The notes beneath the pieces are model-generated. The model was not told the DNA's origin. It made no database searches and was given only the letters and a program-made list of their open reading frames with translations. The translations under genes were made by a program, and so were the position numbers. A stretch of 64,000 nucleotides of DNA from Polytrichum commune. Its lineage: Eukaryota > Streptophyta > Polytrichopsida > Polytrichales > Polytrichaceae. Positions 35,497 to 47,540 of this stretch are shown here, one piece after another (position 1 is the stretch's first letter; the number at the start of each line of letters is the position of its first letter). The stretch covers positions 19,344,001-19,408,000 of the forward strand of contig OX485806.1 of assembly GCA_950295325.1 (NCBI GenBank), in the 5' to 3' direction.

Positions 35497-35775
35497 GTAG
35501 GCCTACCACAAAATTGGGAGACCATGGCATTCCGAACACTCACAACTGTTGAGTTATTCTATTTGATCATGTGTGAGGACCTGCATGAATAGAAATTCAT
35601 TGAAATAGGATTTGGGGGAGGGCCCGGTCACGTATGACTTCACACTACACTCGAGGGTCCGTGACCACACTACGATACATGATTTTGGAGGTGTCTTGGG
35701 ACGGCCTTTGAACGGTTTCTTTTGAGCTCTCAGAATCTCACGGTCACGGCCCTTGGCTCGTGTGTGAAGTGACCC

Positions 35776-36010
35776 TAAGACACATGTCTTTCTGGTGTCC
35801 AATTAACAAGAGTAACTGAATTAGGCTCTGTCATATCCGGATGTTGCTTATAATGGATATAAGTTGATGGTTCTCGCTTTTGTGTGATCATTTTGTCCGG
35901 GATTAGAGTAATGTGCCACCTAGGCCAGTTCAACATTGATTATTACTAGGGTATCTTTTGGAAGATCCGAAGATTCACGAAATGTTCTCAAAACTTTAAT
36001 TACATTAGGC
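35776..36010. repeat. Segmental duplication copy 2, middle piece
   Basis: It corresponds to 16592-16880 with an internal gap ('TAAGACACATGTCTTT', 'ATATCCGGATGTTGC', 'GATTCACGAAATGTTCTCA'). It ends at TAA where the next TIR element begins, and the homology resumes at 46751. Confidence 0.85.
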
Positions 36011-36059
36011 TAAGGGCCACTTCACACACAAGTTGAAGGCCCTTGTACACCACATTAAG

Positions 36060-36892
36060 AGGATACGAGGACGAGCATTGGAGAAACAGGGGAGCTCAAA
36101 GGGGACCAGACTAATGGACAACGAGGAGAGACAGAGCGGCTGGAAAAGAGAGGGAGCGTTAGAGACAAGGGGTCGAAGGCCAACGGGAACTGGGACCGGA
36201 ACCAGGTATCGGGCAGCCGCGAGAGGAGGAATGCAGTTGAGGACCCGGGTAGAGAGAAAGGTAGGCGATACCCAGAGGGCCGGCCTTTTGAAGACCGGGG
36301 AGGTGGCGACTGATGCGAACGGGAGCCGGCGTGATGACGTGGCCGTCTTAGGTAGTTGAAGGGACACGCACCCAGGTTAGGGTTAGGGGGGGTATGAGCC
36401 AATTAGTGGCCTACACCTAGGGTTAGTGAACACTTGGCCACCTTAGGAAAGTAATTAGTGAGCCTAAACGATGCCCTTTGGTAACTAGGCGGAAGGACAT
36501 GAAGGGGTGGCCAATTTTGGATGAATTTGATTGACATTTCCGTTGCACAGAGAATGAACAAACTTTGGATGAATGGGGGGGTTATAAGAGATAACCGAAA
36601 TTGCACGGCACATCTAGAAAATAGAAGGAATTGCAACTAATCTATTTCTCAAGAACATCTATATTTAGCACGTGTGGGGTTCTGTAAATAGATCCGGCCG
36701 ACCTAAATTTAGACTGCAGCCTTAATTCAGACTAAAATTAGCCTATTTAGACATTTGGCATTAGGGGCCACCCCTAACCGCTAATTCAACCAATTATAAG
36801 ATTTCAAAACCTATACAAAGGGGCACTACGGACCCCTATAACACCTCATTTATCATTTCAACAATCCAACGTGAGCGTCATCGAGCTATCGG
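36060..36892. other. Unassigned interior of the large TIR element
   Basis: GC-rich sequence to about 36360, then AT-richer. A promoter-like stretch lies near 36800-36860 (CCTATACAAAGGGGC followed by CCTATAACACC). Open frames here are compositional and show no domain. Confidence 0.4.
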
Positions 36893-37440
36893 AAGAGATT
36901 GCACGAAGCCGGCCTTGATTTGAACGTCCGCAAAATTGCACGAAGCCGGCCTTCGAACTGAAGGTCCGCAAAATTGCACGAAGCCGGCCTTGATTTGAAC
37001 GTCCGCAAAATTGCACGAAGCCGGCCTTCGAACTGAAGGTCCGCAAAATTGCACGAAGCCGGCCTTCGAATTGAAGGTCCGCAAGTTTGCTTTCCGCCGG
37101 TCTTCGGATTGAAGGCCCGCGAAATTGAAGGCCCACGAGACCGAAGGTCCGGGGAATCGATCAGAGCCGGTCTTTGAATTAAAGATCCGCAAAGAATGAG
37201 CTTGAAGAATCGCGGAGGCACGACGCTGGTCTTCAAATCTGAAGGCCCGCATGACTGAAGGACCGCGGTACCAGAGGCCGAGAAGACTTTAGGACTTGAA
37301 GGTCTTTCCGAAAGATTTCGCACTCAAAAGACTACAAGAAGACCTTGAAGACCCTAAAAGCCATGTTCGAGATTTGGGGGACTGAGGGCCCGCAGGACCG
37401 GAGGACCGCAAGCCCAAGTCCAAGGCCCCGCAAGATCAAA
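36893..37440. repeat. 37-bp tandem repeat with degenerate extension
   Basis: Five clear units start near 36901, 36938, 36976, 37013 and 37050 (GCACGAAGCCGGCCTT core, then GAACGTCCGCAAA or GAAGGTCCGCAAA). Two unit types alternate at first. Degenerate GAAGGCCCGC-type units continue to about 37440. The array sits inside the large TIR element. Confidence 0.85.
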
Positions 37441-37943
37441 GACACTTTTGGAGACCAGATTTAAGGAGTTTATAAACCAAGGTCTAAGATACTTTTGGGA
37501 CTAAGGAGAAGTCAAGATATCAAAGGCTAAAATACCTTAGAAACTGAAGTATTCTTTAGAAGACTAAGGAGATTTCCTAAAGGATCTCGAGACCGAAGTA
37601 CTCAAAGAAAATAGGAAGATCGGAGAAGATCCTTTCAAGGAATTTAGATCGAGAGAAGTGTTCAAGAACGAAGAATTAAACTCTCATGATTAGAGAATAC
37701 AAAGAGAAACCAGACAAAAGGAAATTTAAGAGATTGAAGACATGGAGAGGGCTACAAGCCATCATTCGAGAATAAGAGAATTTGAAGACCATCAGTTAGT
37801 CAATCTTTCATGAAAGTTAGTATTTCATAAATGGATTACTAAAATGACTTATGAGATTGTGTACTTTGATTGAGGATTTAGAATTGGAAATGAAATTGAA
37901 GAATGTTTTGATACCATTACATTGATTGCAAAAACACTCTTTA

Positions 37944-38182
37944 TGTTCACAACACTTAACCTCGACATTAGGATTTCGGGGAACATAAGCTTGAAAGCTT
38001 AGGCTACTTTCTCCTTAGAGATTCATCCAAGAGGAAACACCATATCGCTCATTAGAAGATGACATCCATAGAAATTATAATCATTCAAACCATGAAAGAT
38101 ATTGTATATAAGAATGAAGTTCCTTTAACTACACTTAACCTCGACATTAGGATTTCGGAGAACATAAACTTGCAATCTTAGG
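37944..38182. repeat. Direct repeat pair
   Basis: 'ACACTTAACCTCGACATTAG' with about 25 further matching bases occurs near 37945 and again near 38127, spaced 182 bp. This suggests a decayed tandem duplication. The surrounding 37440-38270 is otherwise unassigned. Confidence 0.7.
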
Positions 38183-38478
38183 TCAATGACTTCTTGAGGA
38201 TTCAAGGAGCATTAAAATTATAGGTTACAAGATTGAGTCAACAAAGAGAGTACGGACACCTTCACAAGTATTAGGGCATCGCCACCGTTCCCCCCAACGG
38301 GCACGCCAACGGGAGGTGGCCGGGGTGGGTCCCGGTACATCTCCCACCGCCCTCCCGGCAACCCTAAACTGGATGCCGGTCACGCCATCCAAGCTGCCTT
38401 GGACGGCAGCTTGGTGTGCAAATTTCTCTCCCTCCAAAGCTTGACTTTTGCAGTCTGACAGTGTTGGAGTTTTTGTGA

Positions 38479-39327
38479 ATGGCTGGTCGGAGGGAACGAG
38501 GTGGTGGAATGGGGTCGCCGGAAGGGGGGCCAGCAAAAGTTGGTTGTAAAGGAAAGAATTTTATTGGGGTGGAAGAAGAGCAATTATGCAGGAGTGTGAT
38601 GCTGGTTTCGCAAGATCGTGTAGTGGGGAATCAACAAAAGGCAGGTGTGTTTTGAGAGAGGATTGCTGAACACTACAATGCAAACCGCCTAGATGGAGTG
38701 CGGCCATTGCGAAGTCTGGAGACAAAGTGGGGTTTGATAAAACACAATGTATCAAAGTTCTGTGGCATTTACTCACAAATCCAGCGTATGCACAAGAGTG
38801 GCAGCAATGCTGCAGATACATTGAGGGATGCAAAGGAGTTGTATAGGCAGAAAAGTGCCAAAAACATAGATTTTGTTTTTGAGCATTGTTGGTTGTTGCT
38901 CAAAGACTGTCCCCGCTGGGCTGACGGGTGGATGCAGTCGCCTATGGGGAAGAAACGAGCTGCCCATGAGTGCGAGGGAAGCAACACACAAGATCTAGAT
39001 GGTGGCATTTCAGAGGGTGCAGCAAGGTCTCAATCTGTGTATAATGAGCGGCCGGGGGGAATGAAAGCAGCCAAGCAAGACAACATGCAACAAAAGATGA
39101 GAAACGGCGCATTGTATGCTCAAGCTGAGGCAACAAGGAGTATGGCAGCAGTTCAAATGAAAAAAATTGCTCTTATTGAAGATCAAAATATGTTGCTCTT
39201 GATGACCATGCCAATAGATGACAGTGCAGGGGAAGATGCATGGGAATATCTGAGGCTTAGGAGGGGGGAAGAGCTAAAAAAATTGAGGAAAAGGTTGTCT
39301 GAAGAGGAATCCAGACAGCAGGCATAG
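38479..39327 (+). pseudogene. Harbinger Myb/SANT-like DNA-binding protein, one premature stop
   Basis: The frame from ATG 38479 gives 'MAGRRERGGGMGSP', then the start of a Myb/SANT-like trihelix region ('FIGVEEEQLCRSVMLVSQD'), then TGA at 38653-38655. The same frame continues 'ERIAEHYN', 'RSLETKWGLIKHNVSKFCGI' and 'CWLLLKDCPRWADG', then a basic, low-complexity and coiled C-terminal half ending at 39327 ('LKKLRKRLSEEESRQQA'). The family normally has tryptophan before ERI, so TGG to TGA is the likely change. In PIF/Harbinger elements this protein binds the termini and helps bring the transposase to DNA. Length (282 codons) is normal. Confidence 0.88.
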
Positions 39328-39529
39328 GAGGCGAGGGAGTTCGCAACTCTGAACAGAGTTTGGTGTGCCGCAGGAATACGGGACACTGCACCAGCGGGGA
39401 GGGACTTCGGCGTCGGGGGGAGGCCTGTCGGCCATGGACGGAGGGGCGCCGGGGAGCGCTGGGCGGTCCTCGCCTGCTCCGGCTGCTGCTGCAGCGACAG
39501 GGGGAGGAGGGGCTCTGGGAGGGCGGATG

Positions 39530-39910
39530 TCAGCAGGGAGAGGCGGAGGGTCGGAAGGGGGAGAAGGAGGTAGGGTGGCGGCAGGGAGAAGGGGGGTATG
39601 CAAGGGGGAGAAGGAGTGAGGGTGGCAGCAGGGAGAGGGGGAGGAATGGAAGGAAGAGAAGGCAGGAGGTTGGCAACAGGGAGAGGGGGAGGGATGGAAG
39701 GGGGAGAAGGAGGTGGGGTGGCGGCAGGGAGAAGTGGGGGTATGGAAGGGGGAGAAGGAGTGAGGGTGGCAGGAGGGAGATGGGGAGGAATGGAAGGAAG
39801 AGAAGGAGGGAGGTTGGCAGCAGGGAGAGGGGGAGGGATGGAAGGGGGAGAAGGAGGGAGGGCAGGGAGAGATGGAGGGAGGGCAGGGAGTGAAGGGAGA
39901 GAAGGAGAGA
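39530..39910 (+). repeat. Purine-rich minisatellite inside the Harbinger element
   Basis: About six diverged units of roughly 57-63 bp made of 'GGCAGCAGGGAGAGGGGGAG', 'GGATGGAAGG' and 'GGGAGAAGGAG' blocks, nearly all purine on the plus strand. It keeps several frames open on both strands (up to 250 codons), which are not genes. The stretch 39911-40917, between this and the solo LTR, holds a GC-rich start, a T-tract at about 40214-40229 and no supported gene. Confidence 0.9.
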
Positions 39911-40917
39911 TGGAGGGGAGTTGGGGAGGTGCAGCACAGTGTCGGGGGAGTGCGGCGCGCGGAGCAGCGCAGCAGCGGCGTCGGTGTGCGCAGCTGAAGC
40001 TCGCTTAGGCTCGCTTAGGCTCCTGGGATCCCGAGCAGGAGGGGAGAGAATGGGAGCAGGGGGAGGCGAGGGAGGGGGAAGGTCTGCGGGGGAGCAGCGC
40101 GGATGGAGAGCGCCGTGGAGGATGCGAGGAGCTCGCTGCCGTTGGGGGAGCGCGCCGAGGAGCCAGCGCTCCGAGACAACAGGGTGGCAGCGTGGACACA
40201 TGTGAGCTCGAGTTTTTTTTTTTTTTTTGGTTCCCCTTCCCAATCCCGGTGTTGTTTGCTGGTTGTGGGATGTGCCACCCACAGCCTGCCGGTTCCCTTC
40301 GTCGTTGCGATCCCGGACCTCATCCGCAGCTGGTGTTCCTCATCGCCATCCATTCATCTCGGTGCTGCTCCTGGTCTTGGCAATCCCTGTGCACATCGTG
40401 CTCTTCCTGCTCGTGCTATCCTTCTTCGATTCCATGGTGGTCCTAGCTGTTGCTGGTTAAAGGTTTTTAGTTACATTTTTTGGGCCTTCATGTTTTTGCT
40501 TTTCTGGGGCTTGTTGATGTTGCTGATCGTGTCTTTTTGCTGTAGGTGGTGAGTTTCATTTGTTCCCTGGAGGTGTTGGTTCGTGGCTGCAAATGCAAGC
40601 AAGCAATTCAGACTGTAACGGAGTGGTCGGTGGTGGTTCAAGTCCCCTGCAACTAGATGATGATGTTGAGATCGTAGAATTGAGGCACACAGATGGATGT
40701 ATCCAATTTTATTGAAAATAAAATGTTTCTATCCTTTCATACACAATTTGTAACCTGAAAATCATTGTGGGTTTATGGAAAAATGTGACTGTCATAGTAT
40801 TCCACATCGATTTCTATTTGCCAGCAAGTATCATTCTCTGGTACCAGTCTCTGCGGAGAGGCAAATAAATCACCACGTCAAACTCAATGCACTCCATCCA
40901 GAATAACCAACTCCACC

Positions 40918-43235
40918 TGTGAGGCCAAACCCCCCACCCTTAAGCGTTCGTAGTCCGAGTAGTGGGTTTGGGCTCACATTCCTCCGTGGCATTGGCCTTA
41001 GGCTTGGATGTGTCCTTTGATGACTCAAGTGTCCAATTCCTTGCCTTGTACGCGCAAGCCCAAGCGGATATTCCCCTCTTCCTTTTACCAATGGTTACCT
41101 TCACTTCTTTAGGGTCCTTGAGCTCCTCACTAGGTTTGGTTGTTGAGTCCATAGTGCAAGGATCAACTTTTTAACCTCTACTTAATGATTCAATACACCA
41201 TGCATGGTATGGAAGCATCCAAACACACAAATCTTTATTTGACAATCCAAGTGAATAGTATTAAGAAATACTTTTCTCCAAGGCTTATTGTCTCACAATC
41301 AAAGCATCAAGCCCAACGAGTCTACTCCTCAAGCTTCCTACCCTACCAATCACTTAAACACAACCACCCCAACCTCAAAAACTTAGGAATGTGGCTCTTG
41401 GTCCATCACAATCACCAAATCCTCATTTTTCTATCTTCCTCCATTTTTTTTCATTCAAGGTGAGTAGATTCCCCCATAGAAGGACCCCGGCAGTCTCCAA
41501 CAAGACCCTTCCCGAGGTCTCAGTCTCAAATCTCCGGGTGTAATTTTGCGTTGTTCTCCAATTGTTCCGCCCGTCGTCGCCCGTCACTTTTTTCCTTGAG
41601 GCACCTGTTCCCCGCAGACAGAGACCAGCTCCTTGTTAGCCCTCCTCTAGTTAGGCTAGCTTCGAATTAGCTAGCTCCTGCTTTGCTCGGCCCTTAATTA
41701 AGCTGCTCCTAAGTACAGTAGCTAGCTCCTGATTTGCTTGGCCTTGATTAGCCAGCTCCTACGTAGCTAGCTCCTCTCTGGCCTAACTTCAAATAGTCCG
41801 GCTTCTAATTTGCCAGCTCCTTAGTTAGCTCAACTCGCAATTAGCCTATCTCCTAATTAGCATGGCTCATGATTGGCCTAGATGTCCTTTAAACAATTTG
41901 TAACCAACTGCCGGTTCTCCCCGATCATAGCCACCTTCCCCTAATTAGCTGCCGTCTGGTGATTCCTTTGATCTCAGCTTGGTTAGTGCAGCTCCCTTGA
42001 TTTAATTAATGCAGTTCCCAGTCTCGGCTTCAGTTGCCACCAACAGTCTCGGCTCAACATTACAAGGTCACGGCTCTTGGCTCATGTGTGAAGTGGCCCT
42101 GACCAGCAACTGCAGCTAACTAGGCCCAGCTGCAGAGCTAATCCCAGCTTACAACTTACCCAGTCTCGGACTCCCAGCACCTTCTCCAAAAGTCCTGCTC
42201 CTTCTTCAACAATTCAGGCCTTTGGCCAAATATTAAACCATTCAAAATAAGTACCATCATCTAATACCAACTGAGTGCGCCAATTTAATGGTTCAAACTA
42301 AGCTCTATAAACTAAATGCTATGAGGTGAACACTATGAACTAAACACTATCACTAAATGCCTTAAGTCAAATACTATATCTAAGCAATGCAAAACCAATC
42401 TAAAAACTAGTTTACCTCGGTTCTCTACCTAGAACCTTGCACCACACGTGCACCCTTCTTGCTCCACACACACCCACACACACCACATGAGGTGCCAAGA
42501 GGGCAAGAAGAAAAGAGAGCCAAGAGAGAGAGACTAACTAACTACACTAATTCACCCCACTAATTTCCCACACATTGCCTCTAAGTACAAGAGTCTTTCC
42601 TACTAACTAAGTCACATCCTCCTCATGAGCTCTAAGAGCTTCACTTCCTAACATCAACAAGAGAGAGCGAGAATGAGAGCAATCCCCCACCTTACCTCGG
42701 ACCCCCTTGGGAGTGCTCAACCCAAACTTAGCCTCCTCCACTTTCCGCCGCCATAACTTTCTCCCCTTACCTTCCCAAATTGTCACTCACCACTTTAATT
42801 CAAACCACGATGCTTAAATCGTAATTTGATTGGTGCTTTTAGAATTTGCTTATCCTCCATCTTGCATTCTTCCTTGGACCTTCCCCATTAAGTGGCCACG
42901 ATGAGGTGGTCCACTTGTGCGCTCAATGTGATCCTCCATTCATCCCAATTCGAATGCACTTGCTTCTTGAGTCACCTTGGTTGTCTCCATCCATTGTACT
43001 AGCCTACTCACTAACTATTTGATTTAAGCCTTTCCTATCTACCCTACTTCACTCCAATCCTTTTCTAAGGTAAAAATACAATAACCACTCACATGCTAGC
43101 CTCTTACAACATTGTACTTCTAAGGCTAACATTTCACTCTTTTTATATTTTTGTGAAGTGATACACCACTTCAACGCACACCAACTAATATTTTCTAACG
43201 CTAAGACTAAATGTGGGCACCGCTTTGGGCTCACA
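40918..43235 (-). mobile_element. Solo LTR of the same gypsy family, older
   Basis: In reverse orientation it begins (at 43235) TGTGAGCCCAAAGCGG and ends (at 40918) GGCCTCACA, like the LTRs of the whole element. It is flanked by CCACC on both sides (40913-40917 and 43236-43240). No internal region is present, so LTR-LTR recombination is the natural explanation. At 2,318 bp it is longer than the 1,845-bp LTRs and clearly diverged from them, so it is older or from another subfamily. Confidence 0.92.
42066..42099 (+). mobile_element. Fragment of a MITE family 1 right terminus
   Basis: 'GGTCACGGCTCTTGGCTC' then 'ATGTGTGAAGTGGCCC' followed by TGA, inside the solo LTR. No left part was found, so it is a short remnant. 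Confidence 0.6.
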
Positions 43236-43240
43236 CCACC

Positions 43241-44117
43241 CCTAAAAATCACAGTCCTAATTTCAAAATTCCATAAGCGAACTTCCAATAAGTGTGTCGA
43301 CATTGAATGGGCATGAACCTAAGAAATTGACTTTCCAAAAACGAATATGAAATTGCAAAAGAGATTGGTGTGAATTTGGCTCTTCCTTAAAGCACTTGTT
43401 AATTTGAAACAAAAAGGTTTGGGACAAAACACCGTTCATTGTTTTTATAATATGCAATTTGGTTTTCGACTCAACTTCATAAGTTTGGTTAGGTGCTATT
43501 ATGTATCAAGCAATATCTCTTGTAATTCGTATATACAATTATAATTTTCGCAAATGTGCTCAATTCTTTTTGTTGAGGGTTTTGGTTATTCTCTGCAAGC
43601 ACCAATTCCTATCTCCACTAATACCCACAAAACATCAAGGTCAAACCACACAAGCGATAAGGCCTTCAGTCATTTGGTTAGTCTGACCCTCACAGTATCA
43701 CACCATCCGTTTCAACTCAAAGTGTGAAAAAAAGAAGGTTCGATCAATTAGATAATGCCACATATTCGAAATTGCTGCATATTGCGATATTGTCAAAAGA
43801 ATAGGTACAAAGTCATAATAAAACTCAAATGCGAATATGGGAACATCGAATGCAAGATTGTGACACTCTCAAGGCTGTGATATAATTGCATAGACTTTCT
43901 CAAGGTTCGTACGTACATTGACGAGGTAGTTATACCCAAAAAAATCGGTTACAAAACTGCAGGAGACAATAGGAGGGTGACATTATGGAGGGCACATTGT
44001 ATTGATTTAGGTTCATCGTTTCAAAGGTTGTCTGCGAGTTGCTTGCAAAGTACTTGTAAAATATTGTGCTAGAAAACCAAAAAAAATATAAGTATCTAAG
44101 GATAATTGTCACCATTA
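43241..44117. other. Harbinger interior, 3' of the transposase gene
   Basis: Non-coding as far as I can see. It lies between the solo LTR and the end of the minus-strand transposase gene. Confidence 0.6.
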
Positions 44118-45428
44118 TTAATTTTCTCCATACATGTTTTGACCTTTCAAAGCCCACAAGTGCTCAATGAGGTCTCCTCTCAGACTGTAGTGCGTATCCT
44201 CATCTTCTATATCCTCTGTGTCTTCCAGCAATTGCTCAAAATTTAATCCTCTTTCCATGGGCACATTGTCATCAAATGTAGGCCCAAGTACATTCTCAAG
44301 GCCCTGCACACCATTCTCATCATCAAGTATCATGTTGTGCAAGATGCAGCAAGCGAACATGATGTCCGAAATCCCCTGTATGCCCCATTGCCTGCATGGA
44401 TTGCGAATGATTGCAAAACGCGCCTGAAGAACGCCGAAGCACCTCTCCACATCCTTTCGGCATGTTTCCTACCTCTTCGCAAAGTGTTTCCTCTTCTCGT
44501 CCTCTGGGTTGTGGATGCTTTGCACAAAACAACTCCATTGTGGATAAATACCATCAGCCAACAAGTAGTAGCGGTTGTACAGTTGGCCGTTTACCTCAAA
44601 TGTCATGTCACATGCTGCGCCGCTCAGCAAGTCATGGATCAAGGGGGACCGATCCAAGACATTAAGGTCATTGTTCGAACCTGGGAGGCCAAAACAAATG
44701 TGCCAAATGTACAAGCTCTGGTCAGCCACAGCTTCCAGGATAATGGATTTTTTGCCCTCCCGATCGCGAAAATCACCCTGCCAAACCACAGGGCAATTCT
44801 TCCACTCATAATGCATGCAATCCAGAGAGCCAAACATACCGGGAAATCCACGAGCTTCATTGATGGCGAGTTGTTCCCGACAATCCTCGTACGTGGGTTT
44901 CCGCAAGTGGTACTCCCCGAACTCTGCACGCACTGCAGCACAAAATCTCCCCATGCACTCCATGGCTGTGGACTCACTCGTACGGCAATAGTCGTCCATG
45001 GCATCGACACACACTCCCAGTGCTAGCATCCGCAGTGCAGCGGTCACCTTCTGGCGCGAAGACAATCCCAGCAATCCAACGGCATCCCTTTTCTGAACGA
45101 AATACACATCCCGGGCACACACCCTCTCCAAAACAAAACAAAAAAACGACCTCCTCATGCGATATCAACGGCGAAAGATATTTGGGCTATAAGTAGGACG
45201 CTCAGCAAAATAATCCTTGTGCATCTGTGCATCCATAATCACTCTGTCTCTCTCAATGTTAGCTGCCTTGCCTTGGCGCGAACCACCTGGAGCCCTCCGT
45301 GATGGGGGTTCATGATCAATGAAATCCTGGAACTGATCAACGGCCATCTGCATGTTCACGTCGTCATCTTCGTCATCCTCAAAAAACCTCTTCCGGGACT
45401 TCTTAAACCTAGAACTCCAAGCCTCCAT
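44118..45428 (-). pseudogene. PIF/Harbinger DDE transposase (HARBI1-like), two premature stops
   Basis: One frame on the minus strand from ATG 45428 ('MEAWSSRFKKSRKRFFEDDE') to 44118, 437 codons including two in-frame stops: TGA at 45165-45167 (in an Arg-rich 'IFRR..YRMRRS' site, probably from CGA) and TAG at 44469-44471 (after 'HFAKR', probably from CAG). Catalytic residues are present: first Asp in 'GSLDCMHYEWKNCP', second Asp in 'GLPGSNNDLNVLDRSP', and a final acidic stretch in 'CILHNMILDDENG'. 'ERCFGVLQARFAIIRNP' is the hallmark segment before the last block. The protein cuts and joins the element at TTA-like sites in the nucleus. No frameshift was seen, so the copy was silenced recently by base changes only. 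Confidence 0.92.
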
Positions 45429-47540
45429 CCGCCCAAGCAAAGATAAACTCAACTTTCAACACAGTTGTCCAAAACCCACGGCAAACCTCAACAAAACTCC
45501 GCTCAAACCTTTACAGAACTCCGCCAAGACAACATGGAACCTCCTATATGTCAATACGACAGCGCACTAATATATTTCCCCACTTAAACCTCCCAACAAT
45601 CTCACTAGAATGCTCCCACAAGCACCCAATCACTCCCTCAATAGTCCCAAAAATTTGTAAGAACACCCACCCAAAACCTCTTAATGAAATGCTACACCAA
45701 CACCCTAAACCCTCCCTAAAACACCCCAACATATCCCCTAACCCCACGGCCTGCACTCCTCCGAGATAAACCCGGCAATTTAACCCACAACCATAACAAA
45801 ACCCCCAAAAATCAAGAAGGATAACTGCCAAAAAAAGGATGTGTGTGCATTTTGGTGTGCACTGGAGGGAGGGGAAGAACGGGGAGGGGGACGAGGGCCG
45901 CAGAGGTAGGTGGGGGGAAGTACAGCGGAAGTTCACCGCTGTCATGTGGGACCTCGGAGGGCAAGCACGTGTCCCGTTGGCGGTTGGGTGCCCGGGACCG
46001 CTGGCTGTCAGCGCGGGGCCCGGCACGGCGAGGTGGCCGGCCTCCGGCATGCAGGCCCTCCCCCCGTTGGCGTTGGGGGGAATGGGTGGCGATGCCCTTA
46101 GAAACTAAGAGGATCTAATTTTGGTGGGAGTAACTTCCATGTAAACCGGTCAGCAACGGGTTACACCGTCTAAGTTGCTGAGGGTTGACGGTGACCTCGA
46201 CAGCCCTTGACCATGGCAATGTAAGAGCTCTCATTGGTCGAAAAGGCGGAGACCGTCCAAGTTCACATCACACTAGGAGGTGAAGGCCTAAAGGCCCAAA
46301 GAAAAGTTTGTGGATGAAAAGTCTACATGGAGTCCTACATGGTTGGTTGTGGATAAGGGTGCATGGTCTACCGGAATTTGCGTCAGACCCACCTCTAAGA
46401 GGTGGGCTTGATGCAAATGCCAAGAGACCATGACCTTTTTAATATATTTTTTCCAGCATGACAAATTTCAGGACAGACTACATGGCAGATTCCAAGTAGA
46501 CAAACACCACCAAGTAATTATCTTAAATTGATAAACTTGGAGACATCTTATATTAAACCAAATCCTCTCCTCTTTTTTTACCAACAAAATATGCAATGGT
46601 CCCGCAACATGGTTCATTCTTCACACTATGCTTAAGGGCCCAAGACTACATAAAAGGCCTTTCCCAACACCATGGTACGGCTTTTGGATGAGAGTCCAGG
46701 GTCCTCACCATTAAAAGGTCACGGCTCTTGGCTAATGTGTGAAGTGGCCCTAAGTTTTGAAATTTGAAGAAAATTTGGAAATAGTGAAACTGAGATGTGG
46801 AAATCGAGTCATTCTTCGTCGGCATTGTCTCGAGTGAACTGACAATGAACTAATTTCTAATCCTAGGCATTGTTGGCCTCTTCTGATTATGGCCTCTTTC
46901 AAACCACCTTCATGTTGAGGTGGACGCACATGAACATACAGTGAAACAAATCACATACGTTGAGGCAACAACAACTGAGAAAACATGAGTGGGGTTGTAA
47001 CCACATTTTTGTGCACCCTATTTCTATTGTATAAGTATGCGAGGTGTAAATCTCACCAAAAGAAGATGGGACGAGTATGAATACACAAGGTTATGTGTGA
47101 TCTTTGCACACGTGAATGTGGTGTTGGTTTTGTTGCAAAATTCTTTGTGCATAGGGTTGTTAAACTCAAGGCCACACACGCATGATATTTTCAATCCCAA
47201 TAAAGAGTGCACCGCCCCCCTTCTTTGTCCCAAGAAGAATTACGATCACTTAAACATTCAAGACGCACCAACCGATTCACACACATGATGGATCAAGCAA
47301 ATCACACTTCATATTAAGGGGACAAAAAAGGGAGTCCTCCAAGTCGGCTCCTCCAAGAACCTCTCGTGAATCGCTCTCGGAAAGGAGCACGCCCAAACAT
47401 CCTCCGAACCCAACCAACAACAACTTCACACTACAAGCCGGTGCCCATCTCTATGAAGCTATGCAAGATCCCTACAAAATGAAAATAGTCGGTGGAGAGC
47501 CTCGACTGCCAACATGTTGTAGGTGCGGTCGATTCGGTGA

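Larger units (their letters stand above)
24370..35775 (+). mobile_element. MITE family 1, split by the LTR retrotransposon
   Basis: The left half is 24370-24596 and the right half 35502-35775, flanked by TAA on both sides (24367-24369 and 35776-35778). With the retroelement and one GTAGG copy removed it is about 500 bp. It is the sister of the copy at 16100. Confidence 0.9.
38274..46097. mobile_element. PIF/Harbinger transposon with both genes (disabled)
   Basis: It is flanked by TTA on both sides (38271-38273 and 46098-46100). Terminal inverted repeats begin GGGCATCGCCACC at both ends and continue with CCCCCCAACG blocks. It carries the two genes typical of the superfamily, a Myb-like DNA-binding protein (plus strand, left) and a DDE transposase (minus strand, right), in convergent orientation. 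Its own length is about 5.5 kb once the solo LTR at 40918-43235 is removed, normal for the superfamily. Both genes carry premature stop codons, so it is non-autonomous now. Its termini differ from those of the MITE families here, so it is not clearly their source. Confidence 0.93.
36014..46750. mobile_element. Large TIR element with family 1-like ends, carrying nested elements
   Basis: The left end GGGCCACTTCACACACAAG and right end GTGTGAAGTGGCCC are flanked by TAA on both sides (36011-36013 and 46751-46753). The undisturbed homologue at 16.87 kb has TAAG at the corresponding point, so this whole span is an insertion. About 46200-46750 is a diverged version of the family 1 right half ('AGCTCTCATTGGTCGAAAAG', 'AAGTCTACATGGAGTCCTAC'). 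After removing the Harbinger element the remainder is about 2.9 kb, much larger than the 490-bp MITEs, so it may be a longer relative or contain another, unrecognised insertion. Confidence 0.75.

Noticed and set aside
39360-40282. Long overlapping open frames on both strands (177 and 250 codons)
   Set aside because: They come from a purine-rich minisatellite and GC-rich sequence inside the Harbinger element. The products are low-complexity, and frames are open on both strands for compositional reasons.
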